This document shows positions 1-7,481 of a DNA stretch of 14,300 nt, one piece after another. Position numbers and translations under genes: made by a program. Position 1 is the first letter of the stretch. The number at the start of each line of letters is the position of its first letter. The notes below the pieces were generated by a model. That model ran no database searches. It was not told the origin of the DNA and saw only the letters and a program-made list of their open reading frames with translations. The DNA is taken from contig PLTL01000288.1 in assembly GCA_003164475.1 (NCBI GenBank), forward strand, positions 3,459 to 17,758, given 5' to 3'. Source of the DNA: Candidatus Dormiibacterota bacterium. Lineage in GTDB: Bacteria > Chloroflexota > Dormibacteria > UBA8260 > Bog-877.

Positions 1-1
1 G

Positions 2-760
2 ATTCAGCGCCGCCATCAGAAGCTGGTGGAGGAGGGGCCGGCGCCCGCGATCAGTGAGGAGATGCGCCGCGCGCTGGGAGACGCCGCGGTCAGGGCCGCC
101 CAGGCGGTCGGGTACGTCAACGCTGGGACGGTGGAGTTCATCGTGTCCCAGGGATCCTTCTACTTCCTGGAGATGAACACGCGACTCCAGGTCGAGCACC
201 CGGTCACCGAGCTGCTCACCGGCATCGACCTGGTGGCCGCCCAGCTCCGAGTGGCAATGGGGGAGCCTCTGCCCTGGCGCCAGGATCAGGTGGAGTGGCG
301 GGGCTGGGCGCTGGAATGCCGGGTCAACGCCGAGGATCCCTGGATGGACTTCCTGCCCACCCCAGGTCGGGTCACCGCCTACCACGAGCCCGCCGGCCCC
401 GGGGTGAGGGCCGACAGCTCGCTATCCGGTGGCGGGCAGGTCAGCCCCTTCTACGACCCCCTGATCGCCAAGCTGATCGTGCATGGCGCCAGTCGGGAGG
501 AGGCGGTGGCGCGGGCGCGGCGGGCGCTCTTCGAGTACTGGATCGGCGGGATAACCAGCAACATTCCCTTCCACGCGGCGCTGCTCGAGGACTCCGACTT
601 TCTGGCCGGGAGGCTCACCACCGAGTACATCGCCAACCACCCCCAACTGTTGGTCCGTGCCCAAGCCTGGCGAGAGCGGCAGGCGGAGGCGATGAGCCAA
701 TTGGGCTCCAACCGTCGTCGGCTGGCGGCCATGGCGGCGGCGCTGACCGCATCGCAGTGA
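2..760 (+). CDS. accC: Biotin carboxylase subunit, 3' part (5' end outside window)
   Basis: Biotin carboxylase carboxylates biotin on its carrier protein using ATP and bicarbonate, the first half-reaction of acetyl- or acyl-CoA carboxylase. The reading frame is open from base 2, where IQRRHQKLVEEGPAP matches the family motif after the ATP-grasp lysine region, so the gene began upstream; about 252 residues are visible. The catalytic segment FLEMNTRLQVEHPVTE carries the Glu, Asn and Arg expected for metal binding and catalysis, and YDPLIAKLIVHG belongs to the C-terminal biotin carboxylase domain. The protein stops about 40 residues after the usual end of that domain (TTEYIANHPQLL). There is no biotinyl-lysine motif (AMKM type), so the carrier must be a separate protein. 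Whether the substrate is acetyl-CoA or another acyl-CoA cannot be told from this subunit. Confidence 0.93.
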   Translation: MQRRHQKLVEEGPAPAISEEMRRALGDAAVRAAQAVGYVNAGTVEFIVSQGSFYFLEMNTRLQVEHPVTELLTGIDLVAAQLRVAMGEPLPWRQDQVEWRGWALECRVNAEDPWMDFLPTPGRVTAYHEPAGPGVRADSSLSGGGQVSPFYDPLIAKLIVHGASREEAVARARRALFEYWIGGITSNIPFHAALLEDSDFLAGRLTTEYIANHPQLLVRAQAWRERQAEAMSQLGSNRRRLAAMAAALTASQ

Positions 761-763
761 GCT

Positions 764-794
764 CAGCTGGTGACTGCCTGGTAGCCGCCAGCTG
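764..794. terminator. Inverted repeat between convergent genes
   Basis: CAGCTGG at 764-770 and CCAGCTG at 788-794 form a perfect 7-bp stem with a 17-nt loop, starting four bases after the accC stop codon and lying between convergent genes. There is no T-run on either side. A transcription terminator is an inference from position only; the long loop makes it weak. Confidence 0.3.
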
Positions 795-893
795 CATCCC
801 CCGCGGCTGATCAGGGACCCACAGCCGCCGCCAGGGCGCCGCGGAACCGGTTGGGGCCGACCTGCTCGCGGGCGGTGCCGACCCCCCTTGCGC

Positions 894-3218
894 TCAGCCG
901 GGGCTGGCGGAACCTGCCTGGAGCACCACCTGGAAGGTACCGTGCATCGGCGTGCCGTCGACATCGGCGAGCGGCGCCGACACGGTCAGGGTCAGGGCGC
1001 CCGGCGTGAGGGACGGCGCGGTGACGGTCTCGGTGCGGGTCAGTGGTGCGTAGTTGAACTCCAGGTTGGGGACGGCCTGTCCGTTGGCGTCGAGGCTGAT
1101 CGACTCGGACCCCACGGTCGCGGGATTGAGGTCGGAGTTGAACTGGATCTCGACCACCACGGCCCCCGACGAGGTGACTGAGGCTGAGGCGCTCAGTACC
1201 AGTGGCCCCAGCGGGACCGGGGTCAGCGCGCCCTGGCTGACCACCGTGATCAGGGGAGATGCCCCTGCGGTCTGCACCGTCACCAACTCGGGCAGGTAGG
1301 CGGGGCCGGCGGAGCCGTTGGCGTCTCGGACCAGGCGCAGGTCGACCGTGTAGGTGGTGGCTCCGGAGCTGGTCGGCGTCGCCGAGATGGCGTAGAAGCG
1401 GTCGAATCTTCCGGGCAGCAGGATCGTTGAGCCGAGGCTTGCACCCGGTGCCAGCAGGGCGTTGATGGAGCTCTGGGAGCTGGCTGAATCGGTCACCTGG
1501 AGCTGAGCCAGGCTGGCGGCGGCGGAGAGAGCCAGATCCTGGGCTGCGTCGCCGGCCGGCCGGCTCTCCCCGGTTCCGGAGAGCAGCAGGCTGTAGACGT
1601 CGACGGTGTCGCTGCCGGTGGCCTCGGCGAGGGCGGAGAGCTGGTCACCGCTGGGTGCCCAGACCGGATCGCCGACCTCGGCGAAGCTGCCCAGGGAGCC
1701 CACGATCTGGGACTGGACGTCGACCAGCTCGAGTTGGGCTTGCTCGCCGGTGCCGGTCGTGGTGTAGGCGAGGTAGCTGCCCGTGGGGTCGAAGCTGAGT
1801 CCGCCCAGCTCGACCCCGCTGGGTGCCGAAAGCAGCTGGGTGCTCTGGACACCGCCGTCCGAGCTCAGCTCGATCGCCGCCGAGCCTCCCGACTGGTCGA
1901 CGTAGCCCATCTCTGAGCCCGAGAGAGTCCAGGCGGGCAGGCCCACCAGTCCAGGGATGGGGCTGGAGGTGCCGCTGGTGAGGGAGTACACCGTGGGCAC
2001 CCCGGCCGGGGTGGTGAAGAGCTGCTGGGAGGACGGTGAGAGGGTGAAGAAATCGCTGGGCGCGAGCCGCACCTCGGGGAAAACCGAGGTGATCTGGCCG
2101 TCCAGGCTCACCTCATGCAGCTGGCCCGCGCTGGCGTACAGGAGGTCGCCGTCGTCGAGCCAGGCGAGCCCCGGGTTGGACCCGTCCGAAGTGGCCAGGG
2201 TCTCTGGGGTGCCGCCGCTGGCCGAGATCACCTCAAGGCCCAGCGTCCCGTCGGCCTGGGGGGTCCAATAGGCGATCTCCTGGCTGTCGGGGGAGCAGGC
2301 CGCCCCGAGGGCGTCGGTGGCGACCACCTGGGGCGAGGGGTTGAGCAGGTAGAGGGTGCCGCCTGCGGCCGCGGGGGACGCCGAGGGGCTGGGCTCCGCG
2401 AAGGTCGGGCTGGGCGATGAGGCCGGCTGGGAGGGGCTGATCGCCTCCAGCTCTCCTGAGCTCAGCACCAGGAGGGAGTAGTCATCTCCGTAGCTGATCG
2501 CCGCACTTCCGGTGATCGACGCGTCGGGGGTGATGGAGACCACGGAGGGGGGAATTCCCTGGGGTGTGGAAGGGGCGGAGCCGGTCCCGAACGGGATCAC
2601 GACCTCGGCGCCGGCCTGGGCGCCGCTCTGGGCTCGGACGTCGGACTGGGCGATGGTCACGACGTAGCCGACGTTGGGGGCCAACCCGTTCTGGGGTGAG
2701 ATGACCAGCGTCCGGGAGTCCGGCCAGGACGTGGCGAAGGAGACGGCCGGGGTGATCCTGAGGCCCTCATCCACCGCCGCCTCGTCCATCGGCTGGTTGA
2801 AGCCGAGCCGGATCGCGGCGGTGACCGCCACCCGGTGGTTGCCGGAGATCGCCGCCTGGACCCTTACCTTCCGGGCGGGCTGGGGCAGGACCACCAGGGA
2901 GAAGACCACCACCGCCACCATTGCCAGTCCCGCAGCCCCGACGCCGGTCCCGAACAACAGCCCCAGTCGATGGCGCCGGGCCTGCCCCCGTGCCTGGGCC
3001 GCGCTCACCAGGCTGGCCCGAAGCTGTCGCTGGTAGCAGGGGTCGGCCTTCGGACCGGGCTCCTGACTGAGCCGGCGGCGAAGCTCCTCGGCGGTCTCCA
3101 GCAGGCCGCCGGCGTCCGCTCCCCGCTGCCTCGCGAACAGCTCTCCCAGCTCCGGGTCGGTCCCGCTGGGTGCGGACGGGGGCCGGGTCCGGCGGCGCCA
3201 GCGCGAGAGCCTATCCAT
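894..3218 (-). CDS. Membrane-anchored Ig-like / beta-propeller protein, putative anti-sigma or sensor partner of the ECF sigma factor
   Basis: 774 residues. Residues 1 to about 84 are basic and helical, with no HxxxCxxC zinc motif of classical anti-sigma factors. Residues about 85-112 are one strong transmembrane segment, followed by a large, probably extracytoplasmic part. About 118-212 resembles an SbsA/Big_5 Ig-like domain (the segment [20 protein letters not shown] is typical). Then comes a Ser/Pro-rich stretch near 264-283. About 285-545 contains repeated propeller-blade motifs such as [24 protein letters not shown] and [13 protein letters not shown] (WD40-like/TolB type). About 555-660 looks like an NTF2-like fold ([23 protein letters not shown]). 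About 668-770 is a second Ig-like domain. The ATG overlaps the sigma factor stop by 8 nt (ATGGATAG), so translation is probably coupled. Inferred role: hold or sense for the sigma factor, or display an adhesion or ligand-binding ectodomain. No orthologue is recognised by name. Confidence 0.8.
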   Translation of the reverse strand: MDRLSRWRRRTRPPSAPSGTDPELGELFARQRGADAGGLLETAEELRRRLSQEPGPKADPCYQRQLRASLVSAAQARGQARRHRLGLLFGTGVGAAGLAMVAVVVFSLVVLPQPARKVRVQAAISGNHRVAVTAAIRLGFNQPMDEAAVDEGLRITPAVSFATSWPDSRTLVISPQNGLAPNVGYVVTIAQSDVRAQSGAQAGAEVVIPFGTGSAPSTPQGIPPSVVSITPDASITGSAAISYGDDYSLLVLSSGELEAISPSQPASSPSPTFAEPSPSASPAAAGGTLYLLNPSPQVVATDALGAACSPDSQEIAYWTPQADGTLGLEVISASGGTPETLATSDGSNPGLAWLDDGDLLYASAGQLHEVSLDGQITSVFPEVRLAPSDFFTLSPSSQQLFTTPAGVPTVYSLTSGTSSPIPGLVGLPAWTLSGSEMGYVDQSGGSAAIELSSDGGVQSTQLLSAPSGVELGGLSFDPTGSYLAYTTTGTGEQAQLELVDVQSQIVGSLGSFAEVGDPVWAPSGDQLSALAEATGSDTVDVYSLLLSGTGESRPAGDAAQDLALSAAASLAQLQVTDSASSQSSINALLAPGASLGSTILLPGRFDRFYAISATPTSSGATTYTVDLRLVRDANGSAGPAYLPELVTVQTAGASPLITVVSQGALTPVPLGPLVLSASASVTSSGAVVVEIQFNSDLNPATVGSESISLDANGQAVPNLEFNYAPLTRTETVTAPSLTPGALTLTVSAPLADVDGTPMHGTFQVVLQAGSASPG

Positions 3219-3789
3219 CCTGGCCCTGCCCTTGGGCTCCGGCGCGCAGCGCCTGCAGCTGGAGCCGCACCGAGGCGGTGCCGCGGAAGATCAGGAGCTT
3301 GACCGCTCCCTCGCTCTTGCCCATGATCTGCCCGATCTCGGCCAGGGGGAGGTCCTCCGAGTACTTGAGAGTCATCGCGGTCCGCTGCTGATCGGGGAGG
3401 GCGTCGATGGCGGCCCGGATCTGGGCGATCGCCATCCGCTGGGCCACCTCCTCGTCGACCGCAGTGCCGGGGGCGGCCAGCTCGGCGCGATCGTCGAGGC
3501 TCTCCTCGCTCCGTTTCCGGGAGCGGTAGTGGTCGGTGATGGCGTTGACGGCGATCTGGTAGAGCCAGGCGGAGAAGGGGTGGCCACCGGGCCGATAGCG
3601 CCCGATCGCGCGCAGTGCCTTGAAGAAGACCTCACTGGTGATGTCCTCGGCGAGCTCGCGGTTGCGGACCCTCGAGGCGACGTACCGGTAGATCTGGGGG
3701 AAGTAATGGTCATAGAGCTGGCCGAAGCCTTCCGGGTCTGCCTGGGCCCGGCCGATCAGCTCGTCCTCGTCATCGAGCGGGAGCCTCAC
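3211..3789 (-). CDS. ECF (sigma-70 family, group 4) RNA polymerase sigma factor
   Basis: 192 residues, normal length for an ECF sigma factor. Region 2 spans about residues 22-92: LYDHYFPQIYRYVASRV, then AEDITSEVFFKALRAI (core-binding 2.1/2.2), then HPFSAWLYQIAVNAITDHYR (2.3/2.4, -10 recognition). Region 4 spans about 120-175: IDALPDQQRTAMTLKYSEDLPLAEIG followed by a helix-turn-helix GKSEGAVKLLIFRGTASVRL that reads the -35 element. A linker rich in Ala/Asp joins them, and there is no SnoaL-type C-terminal extension. The start is GTG with a GAGG sequence 9 nt upstream (3799-3802). It is the first gene of a two-gene operon with the overlapping membrane protein, the usual arrangement of an ECF factor with its regulator. 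Subgroup not assigned. Confidence 0.93.
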   Translation of the reverse strand: MRLPLDDEDELIGRAQADPEGFGQLYDHYFPQIYRYVASRVRNRELAEDITSEVFFKALRAIGRYRPGGHPFSAWLYQIAVNAITDHYRSRKRSEESLDDRAELAAPGTAVDEEVAQRMAIAQIRAAIDALPDQQRTAMTLKYSEDLPLAEIGQIMGKSEGAVKLLIFRGTASVRLQLQALRAGAQGQGQDG

Positions 3790-3814
3790 GGGCGCGAACC
3801 TCGGACTACAAGCC

Positions 3815-3842
3815 CAAACGCTGCGGGATCAGGACCGGTTAC
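3815..3842 (-). promoter_or_regulatory. Possible ECF-type autoregulatory promoter
   Basis: On the minus strand upstream of the sigma gene, GTAACC (3842-3837) and CGTTTG (3820-3815) are separated by exactly 16 nt. ECF promoters commonly have an AAC-containing -35 and a CGT-containing -10 element at 16-17 nt, and these factors usually activate their own gene. Transcription would start roughly 18-22 nt before the GTG. The motif is short and the target sequence of this particular factor is unknown, so this is tentative. Confidence 0.3.
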
Positions 3843-3984
3843 GAGCGACCGTGGCGGCTTTGAACCCACCCCGCAACGGTACCCGGCTCACCGGTGGGGA
3901 GGCGCCGGATCCTCGGCGCCCGATCGGCCGCCACCTCTACCCGAAGGAGGGGTCAACGGCCCCGCCGCTGCAGCAAGAGTTGCC

Positions 3985-3990
3985 AGGAGG
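3985..3990 (+). promoter_or_regulatory. Ribosome binding site of the decayed purB
   Basis: A perfect AGGAGG lies 6 nt before the ATG at 3997. It marks the original start of the purB relic and shows that translation may still begin here, although the coding sequence is broken downstream. Confidence 0.6.
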
Positions 3991-3996
3991 GCGAGC

Positions 3997-4823
3997 ATGA
4001 TCGATCGCTACGCGCCCCGGGAGCTGTGGTCGAGTCGCTGGCCCCGCGACACCGCCGGACCCCCATGGCGGGCAGCACCCGCGGGATGCACGCCGAGCCG
4101 GTCACCTTCGGCTTGGTCCTGGCCAACCCCCTGGACGAGCTGCGGCGGGCGGAGGAGGGAGTGCGGAGGGCCGCCGCCGCGGTCCAGATGGCTAGCTCTG
4201 AGGCGCGCTGGACCCCACGCCACCCTCGGCCCCGTGGTCGAGTTCAGAGCACTCGCCCTGCTGGACCGGGAACCGGCGGCGATCACCGGCGCGCCGAGGT
4301 GGGGGAGGTCCGGGAGCCGTTCGGCGAGCGCCAGAAGGGCTCGTCGGCGATGCCCAGCAAGCGCAACCCGGCCCGACTGGAGCAGGTCTCCGGCCTTAGC
4401 AGGTTTCTCCGGGGCTGGGCGGTGGCAGGTCTGGAGGACGTGGCCCTCTGGCAGGAGCGTGACATCTCCCATTCCTCGGTCGAGCGAGTCGTCCTGCTCG
4501 ACGCCACCATGGTCACCGCCCACATCCTTCGCACCCTCACCCAGGTGCTGGCCGGGCCGGAGGTGGACGAGGTCGCCGTGCGGGCCAATCTGGAGCGGCG
4601 CGGCCGGCTCTGCCAGAGCCGCCAGGTGCTGCTGGCCCTAGTCGGCAGGGGGATGCTGCGGGAGCGCCGGCATGGGCTGGTGCAGTCCCTCGCGCACGAG
4701 TCTGACCGCCCCGAGGGGGACTTTGGCAGCGCGACCCGGTTGAGCCCGGAGCAGGTGCCCGCCTGCTTCGAGGTCGGGCCCTACCTGGCCCACGTCGACC
4801 AGAGCTTTCGCCGCCTGGGCCTG
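3997..4823 (+). pseudogene. purB: Decayed adenylosuccinate lyase (purB relic)
   Basis: An intact PurB (about 430 residues) cleaves SAICAR and adenylosuccinate in purine synthesis. Three blocks remain here. Frame 1 from ATG 3997 gives MIDRYAPRELWSSRW, the family N-terminus. Frame 3 from about 4065 gives MAGSTRGMHAEPVTFGLVLA and then an ELRR helix. From about 4296 the same frame gives EVGEVREPFGERQKGSSAMP, SKRNP, ERDISHSSVERVV and so on to VDQSFRRLGL at 4823. About 115-120 residues are missing between blocks 1 and 2, and roughly 50-70 between 2 and 3, where a PurB-like fragment (EFRALALLDREPAAI) sits in frame 1. The GRTHG motif reads GSTRG, so the catalytic His is Arg; the signature reads SAMPSKRNP instead of H/Y at Ser. 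The last block runs past the normal end to a stop at 4968-4970. The relic spans about 827 nt against the usual 1,300. Intact purB must be elsewhere if purines are made. Confidence 0.88.
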
Positions 4824-4923
4824 CCTCGGTGGTCCTGGCCGCGAGACTCTGCGTGGCGGGGCCAGGATTGTGACGGGGTGGCGACGCTGCCGGCACGGAG
4901 GGCGCCCCGGCACCAACTTTGTG

Positions 4924-4929
4924 TATGGT
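4924..4929 (+). promoter_or_regulatory. Possible -10 element for the zinc-ribbon membrane protein gene
   Basis: TATGGT, preceded by TGTG as in extended -10 elements, lies 33 nt before the chosen ATG at 4963. It matches four of six consensus positions, and no good -35 hexamer is present at 16-18 nt. Weak candidate. Confidence 0.2.
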
Positions 4930-4962
4930 GCGGCTCTGGGGAGCGGTTGGGAGGTGTCAGTC

Positions 4963-5841
4963 ATGGGTGATGCGATCAGAAGCTCCAGGTTGGTCCGCCT
5001 GGCTGGCCAGGGGACGATCCTGGCCCTGGCTGCGCTGCTCCTCTTCGTCGACCTCTTCCTGCCCTGGTCCCAATCCTGCGTCGCCCCGGTGGTCGGTCCC
5101 GCCATCAGGCGGGGATTCTTCGGCGGCTTGCCGACGCCGCTCGTCAGCCTGTGCTACTCCGGAGGTAACGGCTGGGTCGGGTTCGGGGCCGCCGCCGGAC
5201 TCCTGGCCGGGCTGCTCCTGCTCTGGGAGGCGACCCGAGTTGCCCGAGTCGATATCGGGTTCTCGGTGGGCTACCGGAGCCTGATCACGGCCGTCCTCTC
5301 CTTGGGGGTGCTGCTCTGCACCGCGATCGACGCGGTGGCCCTCCTGACCTGGATGTCGGACCGCGCCGGCAATCTCATTCGCGGTGTTCCTCAACTGTAC
5401 GGGGGGACCTTCCTCTGGATCGCCTTGGCGCTGGCAATCGTGATCGGCGCCGGCGGCCTCGTCCACTGGGGGATCTGGCAGGCGCACGCGCCCTCGGCCA
5501 GCGCCCCGTCACGCGGGCCCGATCCGGCGCCCCGCCCACCCACGCCGCCCAAGCCTGCACCTCCCAAGGAGTGTTCTGGCTGCGGACGGGTCAACGGGGG
5601 GGCAGCCCGCTTCTGCTCCGGCTGCGGCAGGAGTCTCAACCCCGCCCCTCCGGCCGGGCCGACGCCGGAGCCCGTCCCGCTCCCGCGGTCGGAGCCCGCC
5701 CCGCCCCCGGTGTGTCCTGAGTGCGGGCGGGTCAATCCGGATGACGCCCGCTTCTGCTCTGGCTGTGGCAAGAGCCTCAGCGCAAACCCGGGCAGGCGCT
5801 CCCCCCGCGGGAGCCCGCCGGCCAGTCAGCCCTCGGCCTGA
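4963..5841 (+). CDS. Four-TM membrane protein with two C-terminal zinc ribbons
   Basis: 292 residues from ATG 4963, chosen because GGGAGGT (4949-4955) sits 7 nt upstream; the frame is open further upstream only by chance, over the readthrough tail of the purB relic. Four hydrophobic segments lie at about 17-35, 71-90, 107-129 and 149-171. A Pro/Ala-rich linker (174-202) leads to a zinc ribbon with Cys 204, 207, 218 and 221, a second Pro-rich linker, and a second ribbon with Cys 251, 254, 265 and 268. Both ribbons follow CxxCGRVN...ARFCSGCG(R/K)SL and look like a tandem duplication. Even TM number puts N- and C-termini on the same side, most likely the cytoplasm. The family is DUF-like membrane plus zinc_ribbon type; no specific function is recognised. 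Cys 39 and Cys 64 in the first loop could pair if extracytoplasmic. Confidence 0.85.
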   Translation: MGDAIRSSRLVRLAGQGTILALAALLLFVDLFLPWSQSCVAPVVGPAIRRGFFGGLPTPLVSLCYSGGNGWVGFGAAAGLLAGLLLLWEATRVARVDIGFSVGYRSLITAVLSLGVLLCTAIDAVALLTWMSDRAGNLIRGVPQLYGGTFLWIALALAIVIGAGGLVHWGIWQAHAPSASAPSRGPDPAPRPPTPPKPAPPKECSGCGRVNGGAARFCSGCGRSLNPAPPAGPTPEPVPLPRSEPAPPPVCPECGRVNPDDARFCSGCGKSLSANPGRRSPRGSPPASQPSA

Positions 5842-5843
5842 CT
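5824..5843 (+). terminator. Small dyad overlapping the stop codon of the zinc-ribbon gene
   Basis: AGTCAG (5824-5829) and CTGACT (5838-5843) form a perfect 6-bp stem with an 8-nt loop around the TGA stop; TCTCC follows, without a real T-run. A weak terminator candidate judged by position. Confidence 0.25.
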
Positions 5844-6553
5844 TCTCCAGCCCCGGCGCGGAGGTTCGTCCACCAGCCGCGCGGTCCCGCGGGGAGGGTG
5901 CTTGCTCCGCCAACCACCCGGCCGTTGAGTCCTCGCACCACTTAGCGCGCCGCGTCTGGAGCGGAAACGCGGGGGGGCCCGATGACTGCGACGCCAGCTC
6001 GCCGAGGTTTCCAGTGGGCGCGTGTGAGAGGTTGACTCGCGGCTGCCGCTGCTGCGCAGCCCGGGCGGCCCGTCCCGGCCCTGGGGCGCGGGCAGCGACC
6101 TGGCGAACGAGGCCGGGACCGACGTCCCGGGGACGCAGGGGAGCGCTGGGCTCCTCGCCGGCCCGCTGCCCGGCGACCATGATGCGCGGTGGAACCGGCG
6201 GTGTGACCAGATTGCCCAGGTCTCGGAGTGGGGCGGGAAAGCCAGCCTCCCTGTGCTCCTTAGCGGGGGGTGCCAGCCGAGCAGCGGTGGGTTGTGGGTG
6301 ACGGCGGCTTGACGGCAGATCTGTCTCACGGTTGGCGGTGCCGACTCGGGGAACGCGTGCCTCCCGGGTCCTGGCGCGGGTCGCCAACCCTTCCAGCGCA
6401 GCTTGGGTGCCCTGGGGACGCCTGGGGCCGCGGCGGCCGGGCCAGCGCTCCCGCCGGCCGGGGGAGCCGTCCACTGCCCTGGCGCCGGCCGACGACGTCG
6501 AAGAACTGAGGGCTCTGCCCGCCCGTCGCCTGCCCTCCCAGGTGCCCCAACCG

Positions 6554-6571
6554 GTGCTGACAGTGCTGTCA
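6554..6571. promoter_or_regulatory. Dyad / tandem repeat, possible operator
   Basis: TGACAG (6558-6563) and CTGTCA (6566-6571) are perfect inverted arms around TG. The same bases also read as a tandem 9-mer repeat GTGCTGACA-GTGCTGTCA with one mismatch. It lies 28 nt upstream of the -35 of the putative promoter at 6599. Binding by a dimeric regulator is an inference; no specific regulator is indicated. Confidence 0.35.
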
Positions 6572-6598
6572 CAAACGCCGGGTCCTCCCCGCTGGCCC

Positions 6599-6627
6599 TT
6601 GCCACTCTCGTTCACCTCTGCTATCTT
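6599..6627 (+). promoter_or_regulatory. Sigma-70-like promoter for the Cys/His-rich gene and probably fbiC
   Basis: TTGCCA (6599-6604, five of six matches to the -35 consensus) and TATCTT (6622-6627, four of six) are separated by the ideal 17 nt. Start of transcription would be near 6634, leaving an untranslated leader of about 87 nt before the ATG at 6721. The surrounding 60 bases are visibly less GC-rich than the rest of the gap, which supports a promoter. Confidence 0.5.
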
Positions 6628-6720
6628 CGCCTCAGATTGGCAGCGCGTCTTCGTTCAAGCAACGCGCCTCCCGGCTGTGGCCTCCTGCCAGAGCTGGCTG
6701 GGGCAAGGAGCGGCTGAGAG

Positions 6721-7443
6721 ATGGCCAGGGGCAAGGCACCCGAACCGGCACCGGAACCCGTGATTCAGTACGGCGTGGCCGAAGGGGGTGGATGCGACCA
6801 GCGGGGGTGCGAGACCAAAGAGGCGTTCCGCTGCCTCTACCGTGACCGGAGAGCGGTCGACTGTGCCTGGGTCGCCTGCCGGGAGCACCTCAGGGTGGTG
6901 TCCGGGCGAGCCTACTGCCTGCGCCATGCCAGCATCGTCGAAGTGCTGTCGATGGCGATGCTGCAGGGCACCGAGCTCCTGCCGCCGGACCTGGACGACC
7001 GCTCCGCCTCCCTGGTGATGTGGGTGTCCCGAGACCTGGACGAGCCGGTGGTGTCGAGGCTGGTGCGCTGGGGCGACTCCAACATGAGCATCATCAACGA
7101 CCCGGCGATCCGCTATTCGCGACCTGACCGCCCGCGCCATCAGGCCGGGCACTGGGAGCGGGTCTGGGGGCTCGCCAACCGGACCGGGCTGCTGCTTAGG
7201 GTGGGGCTGCGGGTGGAGGACAACCACCCGGAGACGGTGATCCTCACCGGAGGGACCACCACCTTGGTTTCGACCGTGCCGCCCTGGATCCAGCGCCACC
7301 TCTCCGGCGAGGCCAACAAGGCCTCCCCCTCTGATCTGGTGGAGCGTCTGGCCTTCCAGCAACAATTGCTGCAGGCCCTGGATGGCTACGTGGAGAGCTA
7401 CGGAGCCAGCTTCCCCAACGTGCTGGTACCGCTCAGGGTCTGA
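6721..7443 (+). CDS. Unrecognised protein with Cys/His-rich N-terminal zinc-binding module, upstream of fbiC
   Basis: 240 residues. ATG 6721 is preceded by AAGGAG (6705-6710) with a 10-nt spacer. The N-terminal module has Cys 25, 30, 38, 48, 53 and 66 with His 56 and 69, arranged as CX4C...C and CX4CX2H...CX2H, enough ligands for two zinc ions. The remaining 170 residues are a soluble mixed alpha/beta domain with no transmembrane segment. It has conserved-looking stretches (LVMWVSRDLDEPVVSRLVRWGDSN, split by no low-complexity) and a helical C-terminus (LVERLAFQQQLLQALDGYVE). Codon use is like that of its neighbours, so it looks like a real gene. It ends 38 nt before fbiC on the same strand and probably shares its transcript. 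I do not recognise the family. Candidate roles are a nucleic-acid binding regulator or an accessory protein, but neither is demonstrated. Confidence 0.85.
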   Translation: MARGKAPEPAPEPVIQYGVAEGGGCDQRGCETKEAFRCLYRDRRAVDCAWVACREHLRVVSGRAYCLRHASIVEVLSMAMLQGTELLPPDLDDRSASLVMWVSRDLDEPVVSRLVRWGDSNMSIINDPAIRYSRPDRPRHQAGHWERVWGLANRTGLLLRVGLRVEDNHPETVILTGGTTTLVSTVPPWIQRHLSGEANKASPSDLVERLAFQQQLLQALDGYVESYGASFPNVLVPLRV

Positions 7444-7468
7444 CGCCGGGCCCGATTGGGCCGACCGG

Positions 7469-7474
7469 CATAAT
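7469..7474 (+). promoter_or_regulatory. Possible -10 element giving a leaderless fbiC transcript
   Basis: CATAAT ends 7 nt before the fbiC ATG at 7482, the spacing at which transcription would begin at or next to the start codon. No Shine-Dalgarno-like sequence exists in the 20 bases before the ATG. There is no good -35 hexamer. The alternative is translation by reinitiation after the upstream gene. Confidence 0.35.
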
Positions 7475-7481
7475 CTCGTCC

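Larger units (their letters stand above)
5842..6720. other. About 880 bases without a recognisable gene
   Basis: Several long frames are open on both strands because the DNA is very GC-rich, but their translations are rich in Arg, Pro, Gly and Ala, overlap one another and show no family motif that I recognise. None has a convincing ribosome binding site. The gap is much longer than any other intergenic space here. It may hold decayed coding DNA, as the neighbouring purB relic does, or an untranslated or structured element. Its last 170 bases contain a short dyad (6558-6571) and a good promoter (6599-6627) for the next gene. Confidence 0.5.

Noticed and set aside
3851..3872. A GGTTCAAAGCC-like sequence on the minus strand resembling a tRNA T-loop.
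   Set aside because: The flanking bases do not form a 5-bp T-stem, and no acceptor, D or anticodon arms were found.
3232..4641. A 469-codon plus-strand open frame.
   Set aside because: Its first part is antisense to the sigma factor and its second part is out of frame with most of the purB relic; only the 15-20 codons after 3997 are meaningful.
4870..4962. An upstream in-frame ATG that would add 31 residues to the zinc-ribbon membrane protein.
   Set aside because: It has no ribosome binding site; ATG 4963 has GGGAGGT at good spacing, and the extra residues look like non-coding translation.
5509..6615. A 368-codon open frame and an overlapping 259-codon frame on the minus strand.
   Set aside because: Arg/Pro/Gly/Ala-rich composition, no recognised domain, no clear ribosome binding site, and partly antisense to the zinc-ribbon gene. 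Long open frames arise readily at this GC content.
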